Counted from the stretch's first letter, positions 1-8,730 are shown. The stretch: DNA of 64,000 nt from Terriglobus aquaticus (GCF_025685415.1 NZ_JAGSYB010000001.1:3410001-3474000); one strand, 5' to 3'. Notes: generated by a model not told the origin, from the sequence alone. Numbers and translations: made by a program.

Positions 1-887
1 GCGATCTCCGACGCCACGCTTGGCTTCTCAGTCGCGGCTGTGTACATGCCGGCTGCGACGATCAGAATCGCGCCGAGAAGCATCGCGAGCGTGAGCCGTT
101 CTCCCCAGAGGACATACCCGATCACGGCTCCTACGGGGAGCTGGCTGTAGTGGAATTGCGAGACGTACGCCGTGGCAGCGTGGCGCAGGGCGAAGAAGAA
201 GCAGAGGTTGCCGACGACTCCGAAGACCGAAATGGCGACGATCACGCCGGACATCCGCAACGACACGCTCTGCAGGTGACCAGCGGTGCATGCGCCCGCT
301 ACCAGGGCGATGGTGATGCCGGAGACGAAGGCCAGGCTGTTGGCCGACTCCGTTTGCGTGAGGCGGCGCGACCACACCATGTTTGCCGAAAAGCAGGCGA
401 CACACACCGCGCAGGCAGCGTAGCCGATGGCGTCGGCGTGGTGGACCGCACTCAATGGATTTACCGCAATCACGATGCCGCAGAAGCCAAGTGCGAGGGC
501 AAGGATGCGTTGCCACCCCAGCCTCTCGCGCAGCCACAGGTGGGCAAGCACGGCGGCCACCAGGGGCGATAGGAATACGAGTATGTAGAACATGGTCAGC
601 GATGCGTGCTGCAGTGCAATGAGCACGCCGATGTTGTTGCCCATGTCCAGCAGCGATCGGAGCACCTGCCGCACGGGCTGCCGGGGAAGCAGAGATCGGA
701 TCTGGCCGCGCACAGCGGCTGCGAGCATGACGATCAGCGCCGCAGCCAGCCCCACGAGCGCGATGATCTCCAGGCGGGGAAGCGTGGAGGCGCCGGCAAA
801 CTTGAGGCTGACATCGCACAGCACCCACAGCGAGTAGCCGAGCAGAGCCAGGCCGGCGGCCTGCAGATGGGAGACGGTTCGCCGCAT
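1..887 (-). CDS. EamA/DMT-family transporter, 3' end cut by window
   Basis: An uninterrupted minus-strand frame runs from an ATG at 887 off the left edge, giving 295 codons with no stop. It translates to a very hydrophobic protein starting MRRTVSHLQAAGLALLGYSL, with about nine predicted membrane segments and the two-fold helix-bundle pattern of EamA drug/metabolite transporters. One helix pair ends in a short charged turn (LWLRERLGW), and a second copy near the end reads VLWGERLTLAM, the usual EamA W-[GR]E-x-[LP] signature. A role as an inner-membrane exporter of small metabolites is inferred from the family; the substrate cannot be told. The different-frame 312-codon ORF over the same span is arginine-rich and is a shadow. 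Confidence 0.8.
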   Translation of the reverse strand, partial: MRRTVSHLQAAGLALLGYSLWVLCDVSLKFAGASTLPRLEIIALVGLAAALIVMLAAAVRGQIRSLLPRQPVRQVLRSLLDMGNNIGVLIALQHASLTMFYILVFLSPLVAAVLAHLWLRERLGWQRILALALGFCGIVIAVNPLSAVHHADAIGYAACAVCVACFSANMVWSRRLTQTESANSLAFVSGITIALVAGACTAGHLQSVSLRMSGVIVAISVFGVVGNLCFFFALRHAATAYVSQFHYSQLPVGAVIGYVLWGERLTLAMLLGAILIVAAGMYTAATEKPSVASEI

Positions 888-1004
888 GGTGTACCTGAAG
901 AATAGCGACTGGACGGGGCGACCTGCGTTTTGTGCCAGCCCGCGTGCAGGCGTTCGCACGGCACACCTTCGCGCGAAATCACTACAATCGTTGCAGGACG
1001 CGCT

Positions 1005-1286
1005 ATGCTCAGCCGCAACTTGTACATCCTTGCCGCGACTCTGGGGTTCTTTGCCCTGGTGGCGTATGTCATTGGGTTCAGCGGGATTGCGCATGAGCCG
1101 GGGGCACCGCAGGATGCCAGCCTGTGGCACATGATCGGCATCATCCTGCTGTTGCTTGGCCTGGTGGTGACGCTGTTCGGCGTGTTTCAAAGCATGTTTG
1201 AGCAGGCGGAGCGCCGGTCGGCGCGGCAGGCAGGACAGGATCGGGCGAAGTCACCGCGGCGGTCTGATGGCGGACCGGTCCGATAA
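1005..1286 (+). CDS. Small two-helix membrane protein
   Basis: This encodes a 93-residue protein beginning MLSRNLYILAATLGFFALVA. The ATG at 1005 has an AGGACG ribosome site just upstream; a longer in-frame start at 930 adds an unlikely arginine-rich leader. Two membrane helices lie at about residues 6-27 and 42-64, followed by a basic, glutamine- and arginine-rich tail that should face the cytoplasm. I do not recognise the family. It sits 12 bases before queD on the same strand, so it may be cotranscribed with the queuosine genes, but nothing in the sequence links it to that pathway. Confidence 0.65.
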   Translation: MLSRNLYILAATLGFFALVAYVIGFSGIAHEPGAPQDASLWHMIGIILLLLGLVVTLFGVFQSMFEQAERRSARQAGQDRAKSPRRSDGGPVR

Positions 1287-1298
1287 ACTGAAAGAGCG

Positions 1299-1679
1299 AT
1301 GTACGAAGTGACTGTGGAAGCCGGGTTTTCGTCCGGACATTACCTGCGCGAGTATTACGGCAAGTGCGAGAACCCGCACGGCCACAACTATCGCGTGCTG
1401 GTGACGCTGGCCGGCGAAGAGCTGGAGCCAAACGGATTGCTGCTCGACTTCAAAGTGCTGAAAGACGTGCTGAAGCCGGTGGTGAACTACCTGGATCACC
1501 AGATGATCAATGACCTGGAGCCGTTCACGACGGTAAATCCTTCTGCAGAAAACCTGGCGCGGTATTTCTTCGACAAGACGAACGAACACCTGCGCGAGGT
1601 GACCGGCGGACGTGTCCGGGTAAAGCGCAGCACCATCTTTGAGACGGATACGTCGCAAGCGACGTACTACGTCGACTAA
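1299..1679 (+). CDS. queD: 6-carboxy-5,6,7,8-tetrahydropterin synthase QueD
   Basis: A 126-residue cytosolic enzyme of the PTPS/QueD family, the step that turns 7,8-dihydroneopterin triphosphate into 6-carboxytetrahydropterin in preQ0/queuosine synthesis. The three zinc-binding histidines are visible: His14 in FSSGH and His27 and His29 in ENPHGHNY. The catalytic cysteine is Cys23, and the Asp66-His67 pair and the glutamate of the late FETD motif complete the active site. Length is typical of QueD (about 120). queE follows 11 bases later and queC is 3.4 kb away on the other strand, which supports the pathway assignment over sepiapterin-type PTPS enzymes. Confidence 0.93.
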   Translation: MYEVTVEAGFSSGHYLREYYGKCENPHGHNYRVLVTLAGEELEPNGLLLDFKVLKDVLKPVVNYLDHQMINDLEPFTTVNPSAENLARYFFDKTNEHLREVTGGRVRVKRSTIFETDTSQATYYVD

Positions 1680-1690
1680 GCAGTAAGTTC

Positions 1691-2395
1691 ATGCGACTGA
1701 TTGAGCTCTATAAATCCGTGCAGGGCGAAAGCTCGTTCACCGGCGTGCCGTGCATCTTTGTGCGGTTTGCGGGGTGCAACCTGCGCTGCTCGTGGTGCGA
1801 TTCCACCTACACGTTTCAGGGCGGCAAGCCCTTTACCGAAGATGAGGTAGTGGCGCAGATCGAGGCTCTGCAACCGTGCCCGCTGATCGAGTTCACCGGG
1901 GGCGAGCCCATGCTGCACGAGCGCGAGCTGCTGCCGTTGATGCAGCGGCTGCTGCGCGATGAGAGCAGGCGCTACACGCTGATGATGGAGACGAGTGGTG
2001 AGCGTCCGCTGGGCGAAGTGCCCACGGAAGTGCATAAGATTGTCGATGTGAAATGCCCGGGCTCCGGGTCGGCGTTCGGGTCGTTTCGCATGAGCAACCT
2101 GGACGCTCTGACCTCGCGCGACGAGGTGAAGTTTGTTCTGCGCGATCGTCGCGACTATGAGTTTGCTCGCGACTTCATTCGCGAGCATCTGCAGGGCAAG
2201 GTTGCGGAAGGAACGTTGGGCGGCATTCTTCTCTCGCCAGCGTTTCATCAGTCACCATCGCCGTTGCGCACGGCCGACAACATGGAGCTGGACGCGCGCG
2301 ATCTGGTGAGCTGGATGCTGGAAGATGGCCTGCCCGCGCGACTTTCTCTGCAAATTCACAAGTTCGTATGGGAGCCGCAGAAGAAGGGCGTGTAG
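1691..2395 (+). CDS. queE: 7-carboxy-7-deazaguanine synthase QueE (radical SAM)
   Basis: A 234-residue radical SAM enzyme that contracts the ring of 6-carboxytetrahydropterin to 7-carboxy-7-deazaguanine, the second committed step to queuosine. The cluster motif C-x3-C-x2-C is at Cys29, Cys33 and Cys36 (GCNLRCSWCD). It is followed by the FTGGEP loop that binds S-adenosylmethionine in this superfamily. The N-terminus LIELYKSVQGE is characteristic of QueE. It lies directly behind queD with an 11-base gap and ends 40 bases before mutY, so the three genes probably form one transcript. Confidence 0.93.
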   Translation: MRLIELYKSVQGESSFTGVPCIFVRFAGCNLRCSWCDSTYTFQGGKPFTEDEVVAQIEALQPCPLIEFTGGEPMLHERELLPLMQRLLRDESRRYTLMMETSGERPLGEVPTEVHKIVDVKCPGSGSAFGSFRMSNLDALTSRDEVKFVLRDRRDYEFARDFIREHLQGKVAEGTLGGILLSPAFHQSPSPLRTADNMELDARDLVSWMLEDGLPARLSLQIHKFVWEPQKKGV

Positions 2396-2435
2396 GCCTG
2401 TTGCTGCCTTTCCGCGTCGTACACTGCAAGCATTC

Positions 2436-3719
2436 ATGGCAGCCAAACGAACCAGCTCCGCGCGATCTGCTGCTTCGCGCGCAGAGGTGGAGCTGCCGCT
2501 CGACAAGAGCGCGCAGGCAGACTTCTCTGCGGCGCTGCTGGCCTGGTATCGGCGGCACGCCCGCGATCTGCCCTGGCGGCGTGATCCGGATCCATATCGC
2601 ACATGGGTAAGCGAAATTATGCTGCAGCAGACGCGCGTGAGTGCCGTGCTGGAGCATTTTCGCGCTTTCACCGAGCGGTTCCCGACGCTGGTAGCGCTCG
2701 CGCTGGCCCCGGAAGAAGACGTGCTGTCGCGGTGGAGCGGCCTCGGCTACTACAGGCGCGCGCGCATGCTGCATCGGGCGGCCAAGTTCCTGCTACAGGA
2801 GCATGAGGGCACGCTGCCGCGCACTGCGGCGGAGTTGCGCAAGCTGCCCGGCATCGGCAGCTACACCGCGGCCGCGATTGCCAGCATTGCCTTTGGAGAG
2901 CGGACTGCCGTGGTGGACGGCAACGTGGAACGCGTGCTGCTGCGCGTTGCGGGACGGCCCGAACAGGCAGACCGGGCGACGATCGACTTCGTTCAGCGAT
3001 TTGCGCAGGCGCTAATTGATGCGCCGGGACAGGAAGCTGAGGCCACCGGCGTTCCCGCACCTGCGCCGGGCGATCACAATCAGGCCATGATGGAGCTGGG
3101 CGCAACGGTGTGTCTGCCGCGCGGTCCGCGGTGCCTGGAATGCCCTGTGTACGACTGGTGCCGCACGCGCGGCGAGCACCCCACACCGGCGCGTGCCGCA
3201 ATGAAGTCTGAGCGGGTGGCCTATGCGTTGACGACGCGCAACAATGGGCCGCGCGGTGGCGTGGAGGTACTGCTGCATCGGCGCGGTGATGAGCAGACCG
3301 TGATGCCCGGCATGCTGGAGCTGCCGCTGCTGCGCTCTGCCCCCGCCACGGAACCCATGCTGCGGCTGCGCCACGCCATCATGGGGACGAACTACTACGC
3401 TGAAGTTTTTGGATTCAAGAATCGCCAGCAGGTGCATCGAGCAGCGCAGCCGGGCTTTCAAACTGCGTGGTTCGATACGCAGATGTTGGACCGCCTGCCC
3501 CTGACCGGGTTCGCTCGAAAGGTGCTGCAACGGGCCGGGCTGATGGCGCCCGCAGTCCCGATGCCGGCGCGCTCCACGGTTGGGGAAGCACCCTTGGCGT
3601 CGAGACTGGCGGCCCGGGTGAGTTTACTGTCCACGAAGCCAAATCGCGGCAGTGAGCGGACCGAGACGGGAATGCGCAGCCAACTCTTGTTTGACGAAGA
3701 AGATAGCTCGGATGGATAG
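2436..3719 (+). CDS. mutY: A/G-specific adenine DNA glycosylase MutY
   Basis: A 427-residue base-excision repair enzyme that removes adenine paired with 8-oxoguanine. The ATG at 2436 is chosen because upstream in-frame starts would overlap queE. Visible features are the catalytic glutamate Glu60 in SEIMLQQTR, the helix-hairpin-helix LPGIGSYTAAA starting at about residue 137, and the catalytic aspartate Asp161 in VVDGNV. The [4Fe-4S] ligands are Cys226, Cys233, Cys236 and Cys242 in C-x6-C-x2-C-x5-C spacing. From about 250 on there is the NUDIX-like domain that recognises 8-oxoG. The last 60 residues are low-complexity with an acidic end, longer than in E. coli MutY (350). Confidence 0.95.
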   Translation: MAAKRTSSARSAASRAEVELPLDKSAQADFSAALLAWYRRHARDLPWRRDPDPYRTWVSEIMLQQTRVSAVLEHFRAFTERFPTLVALALAPEEDVLSRWSGLGYYRRARMLHRAAKFLLQEHEGTLPRTAAELRKLPGIGSYTAAAIASIAFGERTAVVDGNVERVLLRVAGRPEQADRATIDFVQRFAQALIDAPGQEAEATGVPAPAPGDHNQAMMELGATVCLPRGPRCLECPVYDWCRTRGEHPTPARAAMKSERVAYALTTRNNGPRGGVEVLLHRRGDEQTVMPGMLELPLLRSAPATEPMLRLRHAIMGTNYYAEVFGFKNRQQVHRAAQPGFQTAWFDTQMLDRLPLTGFARKVLQRAGLMAPAVPMPARSTVGEAPLASRLAARVSLLSTKPNRGSERTETGMRSQLLFDEEDSSDG

Positions 3720-3756
3720 CAGACCAGCGTGACGGAATCTTCAACACGGAACGCGA

Positions 3757-3784
3757 AAAGGCCCGGGAGCGATCCCGGGCCTTT
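3757..3784. terminator. Perfect 12-bp hairpin, bidirectional terminator
   Basis: The arm at 3757-3768 (AAAGGCCCGGGA) pairs perfectly with 3773-3784 across a 4-base loop. A-run and T-run flanks lie on both sides, so it works in both directions. It sits between the convergent ends of mutY (3719) and the TPR gene (3804), as expected for a shared intrinsic terminator. Confidence 0.85.
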
Positions 3785-3803
3785 CCCTGTCCTGCAGATT
3801 TGA

Positions 3804-4937
3804 TTAGCGCTTCTTGCCCGCCTTGTAGCTGTTCACCACGGACTGATCCATTTCGGCCAGGATGCCCTTGACTTCGGGAGCGAAGCGGCCAGTGGGAGCG
3901 AGTTCGAGGTACTTGTTGTAGGCCTCGACGCAGCCCGGAGGCGGCACGAGCTTGTTGCCCTGCATGGAGCTCTTACCGATGAGCGAGGCACCCTTGATGT
4001 AGTAGGCATCGGCCTTGGTCGGATCGGCGGCGATTGCCTTGTCGGCCATGGCGGCGGCTTCGTCGTTGCTGCCGGCGTTCTTCAGAGTGACAGCGGCGTT
4101 GAAGTAGTACATGCCGGCCTTGGCAGGCTCTGCCTGTGCGGCCTTATCGAAGGAATCGGTAGCATCCTTGGGCTTGCTGGTCGCACCGTATACCTGACCC
4201 AGGCCGTTGTACGCGGCTCCGGCAAAGGCGGGGTTCGGCTTCTTGCTGGTGCCGTTGGTGTCAATCGCCTTCTGGAAGGCGGTGCCGGCATCGGCGTAGT
4301 CCTGGGTCTTCTTGCTGGCGTCGGTGTCCGTCTTGGCCAGGGCCAGTTCGGCATTGCCCTGCTCCAGCCACAGCACCGGCTCATCCGCCTTGGTTGCGGT
4401 GGCCTGCTTCATGTCGTCCACAGCGGACTGCGGATTCGTTTTCTCTTCCTCGCGGGCCTTGGTCAGCAGGGCATTCAGGTTGCCGATCTGCTTGTTCGCG
4501 GCAGCGGTTTCAGAGTTGCGCTTCTTGAACTCTTCAATGTTCTTGCGCTCTTCCGGCGACAGGTGGCTCAGGTACTCCTGCCGGGTCATGTCATCGTTGG
4601 CCGCGATATTGTCGCCAGCCTTCAGAACGACGTGGTCCAGGTAATCGACGGTCTTCTCGTTGACCTGGTAGAAGAGCACGTAGTCGCCCGGCGCGACACC
4701 GTCGATCTTGTAGCTGCCGTCGGCTCCGACTGGAGCGGTGTACTGGTACTTGCGGGTCTTGTCGTCGGGGCTGGTGCGATCCGTGGTCAGCTTGACCACG
4801 CCCTCTTTCACGGGGGACCCTGCCGCGTTGGTCACCGTACCGTGAACGCTGGCGGGTGCCGGCGCCTGTGCCAGCACCGAGGCCGATGCCAGAACCAGCG
4901 TCGCTGCGCTGAGGGAAAGGTTCCGAAGAGTTTTCAT
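3804..4937 (-). CDS. Secreted CarboxypepD_reg + TPR protein
   Basis: A 377-residue protein with a clear signal peptide (MKTLRNLSLSAATLVLASAS...LAQ, cleavage near residue 23). A carboxypeptidase-regulatory-like beta-sandwich follows at about 29-110 (HGTVTNAAGSPV, then DGSYKIDGVAPGDY). A charged linker (MTRQEYLSHLSPEERKNIEE) leads into TPR-like helical repeats from about 155 to 350. This domain pair is common in Acidobacteriota, where it is periplasmic or surface-exposed and of unknown function; protein-protein scaffolding is the inference. The gene is monocistronic, with its own 120-base upstream region and the shared hairpin downstream. Confidence 0.8.
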   Translation of the reverse strand: MKTLRNLSLSAATLVLASASVLAQAPAPASVHGTVTNAAGSPVKEGVVKLTTDRTSPDDKTRKYQYTAPVGADGSYKIDGVAPGDYVLFYQVNEKTVDYLDHVVLKAGDNIAANDDMTRQEYLSHLSPEERKNIEEFKKRNSETAAANKQIGNLNALLTKAREEEKTNPQSAVDDMKQATATKADEPVLWLEQGNAELALAKTDTDASKKTQDYADAGTAFQKAIDTNGTSKKPNPAFAGAAYNGLGQVYGATSKPKDATDSFDKAAQAEPAKAGMYYFNAAVTLKNAGSNDEAAAMADKAIAADPTKADAYYIKGASLIGKSSMQGNKLVPPPGCVEAYNKYLELAPTGRFAPEVKGILAEMDQSVVNSYKAGKKR

Positions 4938-5057
4938 GATCTGTCCTGCCGCTCCTGCCGGCCGTGAGCTTCCAACCGGTTCCTAAAATGATGAGACGCT
5001 TCTGTGACGGCCGCCGTACCCGCTGCGCCGCCACTTTAGTGTATGTCCGCTCCGCTG

Positions 5058-5774
5058 CTATGCTCCAGCGCCGGCAGCGTACGGGATCGGGTCTGACTGA
5101 CCTGCTTCGCGGAAGGCACGCAGCCGCAGAACGCAACTTTCGCACACGCCGCAGGCCACCCGGTCGCCCGAATAGCATGACCAACTTACATGCAATGGTG
5201 CACGGAGTTCAACACCCAGCCGCACGATCTCAGCTTTGCGCATGCGGATCAGTGGCGTTATGACCCGGATGTCGCCCTCTTTGGTGCCCTGCTGAATCAG
5301 TTCGTTGAAGGCGTCATAGTAGGCCGGCCGGCAGTCGGGATAGCCGGAGCTGTCCTGCTCGACCGCGCCGATGAAGATGGTGCGGGCGCCCAGCACCTCG
5401 GCCCAACTGACCGCGGCGGAGAGGAAGTGCGCGTTGCGGAAGGGAACATAGGTGACAGGCACGTGGGCGCCGATCGCGTTGTCCTCCGCGGGCGCGTCGG
5501 GAACGGCGATCAAGGCGTCCGTGAGGGCGGAGCCGCCGATGGTGCGGAACAGATCCATGCGCAGCGGCAAAAACTGGCGGAAGCCGAGAATGCTGGCGAC
5601 AGAACGGGCAGACTCGAGCTCGCGGGCTTCGGTGCGCTGGCCGTAGGAGAAGTGCAAGGCGTAGGCGTCGAAATCGCGCGCTGCCAGGGCGGCGCAGACG
5701 GTTGAGTCCATGCCACCGGACAGGCAGACCACGGCCTTGTTCCGTGGCTGCGCCGCTGTTGCAGATTCGGCCAC
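5058..5774 (-). CDS. queC: 7-cyano-7-deazaguanine synthase QueC
   Basis: A 238-residue ATP-dependent enzyme that converts 7-carboxy-7-deazaguanine and ammonia to preQ0. The PP-loop SGGMDST is at residues 19-25. The C-terminal zinc site is formed by four cysteines in SCYSGD...CGVCESC, and the SxGYPDCRP and RNAHFLS motifs are also typical of QueC. The start is a GTG at 5774 that shares one base with the stop of the upstream DUF2007 gene (TAGTG), implying translational coupling. Together with queD and queE this gives the complete route from dihydroneopterin triphosphate to preQ0; queF and tgt are not in the window. Confidence 0.93.
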   Translation of the reverse strand: MAESATAAQPRNKAVVCLSGGMDSTVCAALAARDFDAYALHFSYGQRTEARELESARSVASILGFRQFLPLRMDLFRTIGGSALTDALIAVPDAPAEDNAIGAHVPVTYVPFRNAHFLSAAVSWAEVLGARTIFIGAVEQDSSGYPDCRPAYYDAFNELIQQGTKEGDIRVITPLIRMRKAEIVRLGVELRAPLHVSWSCYSGDRVACGVCESCVLRLRAFREAGQSDPIPYAAGAGA

Positions 5775-6073
5775 TATAGGTCGTCTCCGTTGTCGGCCAG
5801 TGCTGCGCCATGTGGTGTGTTTGGACCGGTGACGGTCTCGCTGTCCTGCAAGCCTCCGGCAGGAACCGTGTTCAGCAACTCGCGCGCTGTTTCGGCGTCG
5901 GCCACTCGTACCTGCAGCCGGGCACCGCTCATGGGCAGCAGGATGTTGGCTTCTTCGCCGGAAAGAAAGCTGTCGATGCCGCTGCCGTCCAGCACGCTCT
6001 GCGCCAGTTGCGCATCACCAACTTCGCTGTAGCTGGCCACGGTTACGTAATCGTCTTCGTCGCGCTCTGCCAT
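5774..6073 (-). CDS. DUF2007-type putative signal-transducing protein
   Basis: A 99-residue acidic protein beginning MAERDEDDYVTVASYSEVGD. The core has the DUF2007 pattern: a beta strand, a helix (AQLAQSVLDGSGI), a second strand ending in SGEEAN, then VRVADAETARELL. The ATG at 6073 is preferred over a distal in-frame start at 6136, which adds a cysteine-rich leader. The fold is ferredoxin-like and PII-like by family description; the function is unknown. It overlaps queC by one base, so the two are produced together, but a role in queuosine synthesis is only a guess. Confidence 0.75.
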   Translation of the reverse strand: MAERDEDDYVTVASYSEVGDAQLAQSVLDGSGIDSFLSGEEANILLPMSGARLQVRVADAETARELLNTVPAGGLQDSETVTGPNTPHGAALADNGDDL

Positions 6074-6165
6074 GATTCCTCGCTCTCTCAAGTCTAAGAC
6101 GCCGAACTGGCAGCACCCGCTGCATGTTGTTCGCATCTGGGGTGGCGGGCTCTGGCACTCCGGGG

Positions 6166-7845
6166 TTAGTGCGCGTCGAGCTCGATCTTGCCAATGATGC
6201 GTGGCGGACGCTTCAAGAAGAAGACCAGCGGCAACAGGAAGATAAGCAAATAGGTGAACAGCCGGTACTGATCCATGTACGCCAGCAACTGCGCCTGTTC
6301 CCGCAGGCGCCCGTACAGTTCAGACAGGCCGGCGATGCCTTGGTTGGCTGCACTGAATCCCTGCGCGTTGCCTACTGCTTGCAGCGCCCGCTGTGCCAGC
6401 GGATTGGAAGCGGTGAGGTTCGCTCCCAGGTAGGCCTGGTGTGCCTGCGCTGTACGCTGCAGGAAGGTGCTCGCAACTGCGATGCCGATGGATCCGCCCT
6501 CGTTACGCACTAGGGCGTATAGTCCCGCTGCGTTGGAGCTTTGGTCGGAGGGCAGGAAGCGGAACATGATCGTCGACAGCGGGACGGTGACCATGCCCAG
6601 TCCCATTACCTGGACGACGCGCGGCCATATGAACGAACTCTCAGAGACCGACAGGTTGGCCAGCGAAAGCCACCAGGTGCCCAGCACCATGGTCGCGATG
6701 CCCGCGAAAATAAACCGCCGTGCGTCCGAGCCCCTGCCGAGCATCCAGCCCACGATCGGGACTTCCAGCATGGTCACCAGGCCGGCCGGCGACACGGCGA
6801 TGCCCGCGCTGGTCGCGGTGTATCCCATCAACTCCTGCAGAAACTGTGGCTCCAGGAAGGTAGACGCGTACAGAGCCGTGTACACGCCGAGCACGATCAC
6901 GCAGCACATTCCGAAGTTCCGCTCAGCCAACAGCCGCAGGTTCACCACCGGTGCCTTAACTCGCAGCTCCCACCAGACGGCTGTCAGCAGGCAGGCGATC
7001 GCGATGAATGCCGTCCAGCAAATGAAGCTGCTGCCGAACCAGTCGAGCTCCTGGCCCTTATCGAGCACAACTTCGAGTGAGGCGAGGCCGATGGAAATGA
7101 GTGCCAGGCCGGTGCCGTCAATCTGCAGCTTCTTGCCCTTGTTCAACAGGCGCTTGGCGACCAGTTGCGGCGGGTCGTGCAGAACGATGCGCGTGAAGAA
7201 GGCACACGCCAGGCCCACGGGAATGTTGATGTAAAAGATCCAGCGCCAGGAGTAGTTATCGGTGATCCAGCCGCCGAGCGTGGGTCCCAGAACGGGCGCA
7301 ACCAGGATGGCGATGGTGTACACGGCCATGGCCATGCCTCGCTTTTCGCCGGGAAACGCGTCGGCCAGAATGGCCTGGACGCTGGGTTGCAGGCCGCCAC
7401 CAGCTAGTCCCTGCAGAACGCGAAAGATTACGAGAGCGGCGAGCGACGGAGCCAGTCCGCACGCGGCGGAGAATACCGTGAACAGGACCACGGAGATTAG
7501 ATAGAAGTTGCGGCGGCCGATGACGGAGGAGATCCAGCCGGAGATGGGCAGGATGATCGCATTGGCGACCAGGTAGCTGGTGAGCACCCAGGTGGACTCG
7601 TCCTGCGAGCTGGACAGGGCGCCCGCAATGTGTGGCAGCGCGACGTTGGCGATGGACGTGTCGAGCACCTCCATGAACGTGCCCATGGTGACGACGAGTG
7701 CAACGATCCAGGGGTTGATCTGCTTGACGGCCTCAAGCACCGTTGGGCCGCCCTGTGCGGGCGAACTCAGGGGCACGTCCGGCTCAAAGCGGGTGGCCGC
7801 CGGTGCGAGTGCCTGCTCGGTTTGTACGACGCTCTGTTCTGGCAT
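6166..7845 (-). CDS. DHA2-family (EmrB/QacA) multidrug efflux permease
   Basis: A 559-residue inner-membrane major-facilitator protein with about 14 predicted helices. After a 40-residue cytoplasmic N-terminus come motif D1 (LDTSIANVALPHIAG), motif A between helices 2 and 3 (GWISSVIGRRN) and the antiporter motif C (VLGPTLGGWITD). These are diagnostic of drug:proton antiporters of the EmrB type. No EmrA or TolC partner is adjacent. It is transcribed away from a TetR gene, and the twin palindromes in the 121-base gap suggest it is repressed by that regulator and induced by its substrate. Confidence 0.9.
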   Translation of the reverse strand: MPEQSVVQTEQALAPAATRFEPDVPLSSPAQGGPTVLEAVKQINPWIVALVVTMGTFMEVLDTSIANVALPHIAGALSSSQDESTWVLTSYLVANAIILPISGWISSVIGRRNFYLISVVLFTVFSAACGLAPSLAALVIFRVLQGLAGGGLQPSVQAILADAFPGEKRGMAMAVYTIAILVAPVLGPTLGGWITDNYSWRWIFYINIPVGLACAFFTRIVLHDPPQLVAKRLLNKGKKLQIDGTGLALISIGLASLEVVLDKGQELDWFGSSFICWTAFIAIACLLTAVWWELRVKAPVVNLRLLAERNFGMCCVIVLGVYTALYASTFLEPQFLQELMGYTATSAGIAVSPAGLVTMLEVPIVGWMLGRGSDARRFIFAGIATMVLGTWWLSLANLSVSESSFIWPRVVQVMGLGMVTVPLSTIMFRFLPSDQSSNAAGLYALVRNEGGSIGIAVASTFLQRTAQAHQAYLGANLTASNPLAQRALQAVGNAQGFSAANQGIAGLSELYGRLREQAQLLAYMDQYRLFTYLLIFLLPLVFFLKRPPRIIGKIELDAH

Positions 7846-7871
7846 GTTGCTTTGAGTTGCCGGATTGCGAA

Positions 7872-7907
7872 AATGACCGCACAGTCATTGTACTGACTCG
7901 CTAGTCA
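7872..7907. promoter_or_regulatory. Twin TetR-type operators (TGAC-N6-GTCA)
   Basis: Two copies of the same palindrome lie in the divergent gap between the exporter and tetR. The first is AATGAC-cgcaca-GTCATT at 7872-7889, perfect over six bases per arm. The second is TGAC-tcgcta-GTCA at 7894-7907. Their centres are 20 bp apart, about two helical turns, which fits two dimers on one face of the DNA. Binding by the adjacent TetR protein is inferred from position and symmetry. Confidence 0.75.
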
Positions 7908-7966
7908 TTGGAGCAGGCATGCGGGGAAAACGATGCAGACATGTTTCACCCGGAATGTGCTAGCTT

Positions 7967-8611
7967 GTGCTCGTGCCTGCAGTTGCGTCTTCTCTTTCCG
8001 CACGCGTCCGCCGCAACGAAGCTCTCTCCGAGATCCGGACAGGGGAGATCCTGACGGCTGCAACGCGGGTGTTTGGGCGCAAGGGATACGAAGCCACTCG
8101 TGCGGAAGACATTGCTGCCGCCGCGGGCATCGCCAAAGGAACGCTGTACCTGTACTTCGACAGCAAAGAAGCCATCTATAGCGCGACCGTGAGCCGGGCC
8201 TGCCGCGAGCTGCGCGCCGAACTGGAACGGCATACCGCGCAGGTCACCGGATTCCAAGAAAAGCTACGGACCGCGCTGCAGGTCCGGCTGGAGTATTGGA
8301 CAGAAAACCAGTCCATTTACAGATTGTTGCTGACCGTTGGCCGGGAGCAGAAGCATCGAAGGCAGACGGCCGACTTCTTGCGGGCCGCGCAGCGCGACTA
8401 CAAGACGCTGCTGCAGGATGGGGTGGATGCGGGCGAGTTTGCCTGCGACGACCTAGAGCAGCTTGCCTGGGCGACGCTGGACCTAGTGCGCGGCGCAAGT
8501 GAGCGGCGTATCGATAAGTTAGGCGAGAGTGATCCGCGGCAGGATGCGCTGCGGATTACCGCGTTTGTGCTGGCGCAGAACACACGCCGGCCAAGTTCGC
8601 GGAAGCGTTGA
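7967..8611 (+). CDS. TetR/AcrR-family transcriptional repressor
   Basis: A 214-residue regulator. The DNA-binding helix-turn-helix spans about residues 25-70: GEILTAATRVFGRKGYEATR, then EDIAAAAGIAKGTLYLYFDSKE, which matches the TetR_N consensus closely. The remaining 140 residues are helical and would form the ligand pocket and dimer interface. The start is GTG at 7967; a second GTG at 7973 is equally possible. It is divergent from the DHA2 exporter and most likely controls both genes through the twin palindromes between them. Confidence 0.9.
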   Translation: MLVPAVASSLSARVRRNEALSEIRTGEILTAATRVFGRKGYEATRAEDIAAAAGIAKGTLYLYFDSKEAIYSATVSRACRELRAELERHTAQVTGFQEKLRTALQVRLEYWTENQSIYRLLLTVGREQKHRRQTADFLRAAQRDYKTLLQDGVDAGEFACDDLEQLAWATLDLVRGASERRIDKLGESDPRQDALRITAFVLAQNTRRPSSRKR

Positions 8612-8730
8612 GCGAGGACCAGGAGAGCTAGGAGAGAGGCCGCGGGGAGTCGAAGATAGATTCGAGGCAGATGGTGTGAAACCTCCAGCCTCGCTAATCG
8701 CGCCCCACTCCCGATTCGCATCGCGGCCTG

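Noticed and set aside
28-966. 312-codon minus-strand ORF with arginine-rich translation
   Set aside because: It overlaps the EamA transporter frame on the same strand, has no hydrophobic or domain pattern, and has the codon bias of a shadow frame; the open frame from 887 reads as a real transporter.
3640-3719. C-terminal SQLLFDEE of MutY as a sliding-clamp-binding motif
   Set aside because: It is one residue short of the QLxLF consensus and lies in a low-complexity tail, so the match is too weak.
8612-8730. Possible small RNA gene between tetR and the oxidoreductase gene
   Set aside because: The 119-base gap has no promoter-plus-terminator pair or stable hairpin; it is left as plain intergenic sequence.
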